Positions 6,183-7,058 of a stretch of 7,058 nt of DNA are shown one piece after another. Source of the stretch: an uncultured Rivibacter sp. (GTDB lineage: Bacteria > Pseudomonadota > Gammaproteobacteria > Burkholderiales > Burkholderiaceae); contig CAMLNA010000180.1 of NCBI GenBank assembly GCA_946481025.1, positions 1 to 7,058 on the forward strand, written 5' to 3'. Position 1 is the first letter of the stretch, and every line of letters starts with the position of its first letter. The position numbers were made by a program, and so were the translations under genes. Under the pieces are notes generated by a model. It was not told the DNA's origin and ran no database searches. It was given only the letters and a program-made list of their open reading frames with translations.

Positions 6183-6193
6183 AGCAGCCCTCC

Positions 6194-7058
6194 ATGTCGT
6201 CCCTGTCCGTTGCGGCGTCTTCGACGCCGCCGTCTCCTGCGCCGCAACGGCGCCGCCTGAAGCCGTGGCACTGGATGCCGTACGTCTTCGTCGCGCCGTT
6301 CTTCGTGCTGTTCATCGGCTTCGGGCTGTTCCCGCTGCTGTTCTCGGCGTACGCGTCGTTCTTCCGCTGGGAGCTGGCGGCCGGCCTGGACGGCATGAAG
6401 TGGGAAGGCTTCGGCAACTACCTGTTCGTGCTGCAGCTCGACGGCCTGCCGTGGAACGAGTTCTTCGGCGCCGCGTTCTGGTCGGAGCTGTATGCACGCG
6501 ACTTCTGGCGCGCCCTGGCCAACACGTTCTGGCTCGGCATCGCCGCGGGCCTGCCGCAACACCTGGTGGCGATCCCGCTCGCGTTTTTCATTCACACGCG
6601 CCTGCGCCGCATCCGCAACCCGGTGATCGCGATGTACTTCCTGCCGTACATCACCAACACGGTCGCCATCACGCTGGTGTTCTCGTCGCTGTTCTCGCGC
6701 GACTTCGGCGTGGTGAACCAGGTGCTCACCGGCCTCGGGCAGTGGCAGGTCCTGGGCGTGCAGCCGCTTGCCTGGCTGTTCCCCACGGCGAACGTCGACT
6801 GGGGGCGGCCGGAATACACCCGCCCCATCGTCGCGTTCATCGTGTGGTGGCGATTCGTGGGCTGGAACACGGTGCTGTACCTGTCGGCGCTGCAGACGAT
6901 TCCGAACGACCTCTACGAGGCCGCCACCGTCGACGGTGCCGGGACCTGGCAGCAGTTCCGCTACATCACGCTGCCGCTGCTCAAGCCCATGATGCTGTTT
7001 GCCGTCACGCTCACCATCATCGGCAACCTGCAGCTGTTCGAGGAGCCCTTCATCCTCA
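6194..7058 (+). CDS. ABC sugar transporter permease, MalF type, C-terminus outside window
   Basis: The visible 288 residues form most of an inner-membrane permease of the carbohydrate uptake transporter-1 class. A proline- and serine-rich cytoplasmic N-terminus (1-25) precedes a first membrane segment at about 29-53. A periplasmic stretch follows to about 105, and more membrane segments lie near 107-134, 143-168, 212-232 and 264-280. The EAA loop that contacts the ATPase is clear at 241-261: YEAATVDGAG, then F255 and LP at 260-261. A second periplasmic stretch at about 180-210 is tryptophan-containing. The reading frame is open to the window edge, so only a short C-terminal part is missing. 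ATG 6194 is the start, since a stop lies in frame at 6173-6175; no Shine-Dalgarno sequence is visible. It is cotranscribed with the binding protein, and a MalG-type partner should follow. Confidence 0.95.
   Translation, partial: MSSLSVAASSTPPSPAPQRRRLKPWHWMPYVFVAPFFVLFIGFGLFPLLFSAYASFFRWELAAGLDGMKWEGFGNYLFVLQLDGLPWNEFFGAAFWSELYARDFWRALANTFWLGIAAGLPQHLVAIPLAFFIHTRLRRIRNPVIAMYFLPYITNTVAITLVFSSLFSRDFGVVNQVLTGLGQWQVLGVQPLAWLFPTANVDWGRPEYTRPIVAFIVWWRFVGWNTVLYLSALQTIPNDLYEAATVDGAGTWQQFRYITLPLLKPMMLFAVTLTIIGNLQLFEEPFIL

Noticed and set aside
4828..6417. A 529-residue minus-strand open frame opposite the binding protein and permease start.
   Set aside because: Its composition is that of a GC-rich antisense shadow, and it covers the promoter, operator and two clear genes on the other strand.
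1..7058. Mobile elements, CRISPR arrays, tRNA or rRNA genes, phage or defence genes.
   Set aside because: Reading both strands showed no transposase, integrase, regular repeat array, cloverleaf or defence motif; the window is tightly filled by a sugar-utilisation locus.

Overview
The window comes from a GC-rich Gram-negative bacterium. Codon use, the Tat- and Sec-type export signals and the gene style fit a betaproteobacterium of the order Burkholderiales, but this is inference from composition and gene content; no rRNA or marker gene is present. The whole window reads as one carbohydrate-utilisation locus, cut at both ends, with no mobile element, CRISPR array or RNA gene visible.

Layout. 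Positions 3463 down to 1 (minus strand) hold three glycoside hydrolase genes that overlap head to tail: a cytoplasmic GH1 beta-glycosidase (2066-3463), an exported clan GH-A glycosidase of unsettled family (741-2069), and an exported GH26 enzyme of the beta-mannanase / mixed-linkage beta-glucanase group (1-744, C-terminus outside the window). Positions 3464-3647 are a divergent intergenic region. A LacI-family repressor gene follows on the plus strand (3648-4709). After a 196-base regulatory gap come a periplasmic sugar-binding protein (4906-6150) and a MalF-type ABC permease (6194-7058, cut off after the EAA loop). The second permease, and possibly the ATPase, would be expected just downstream.

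Regulation is the clearest signal. The perfect palindrome TGCAAGCGCTTGCA, a typical LacI-family operator with a central CG, occurs once in front of the hydrolase operon (inside the 16-base palindrome 3484-3499) and once exactly at the predicted transcription start of the transporter operon (4839-4852). Two weaker sites matching 11 of 14 bases lie in front of the repressor gene (3601-3614) and in the transporter leader (4873-4886). The simplest model is one local repressor controlling both arms and perhaps itself, released by a sugar produced during breakdown.

How the genes work together (inference): the exported GH26 enzyme cuts a beta-linked polysaccharide such as a (gluco)mannan or mixed-linkage glucan, the exported clan GH-A enzyme trims the products, the ABC importer takes up short oligosaccharides, and the cytoplasmic GH1 enzyme splits them to monosaccharides. 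The polysaccharide cannot be fixed from sequence alone. The least ordinary member is the 442-residue clan GH-A protein, which has both catalytic glutamates but does not fall clearly into one family.
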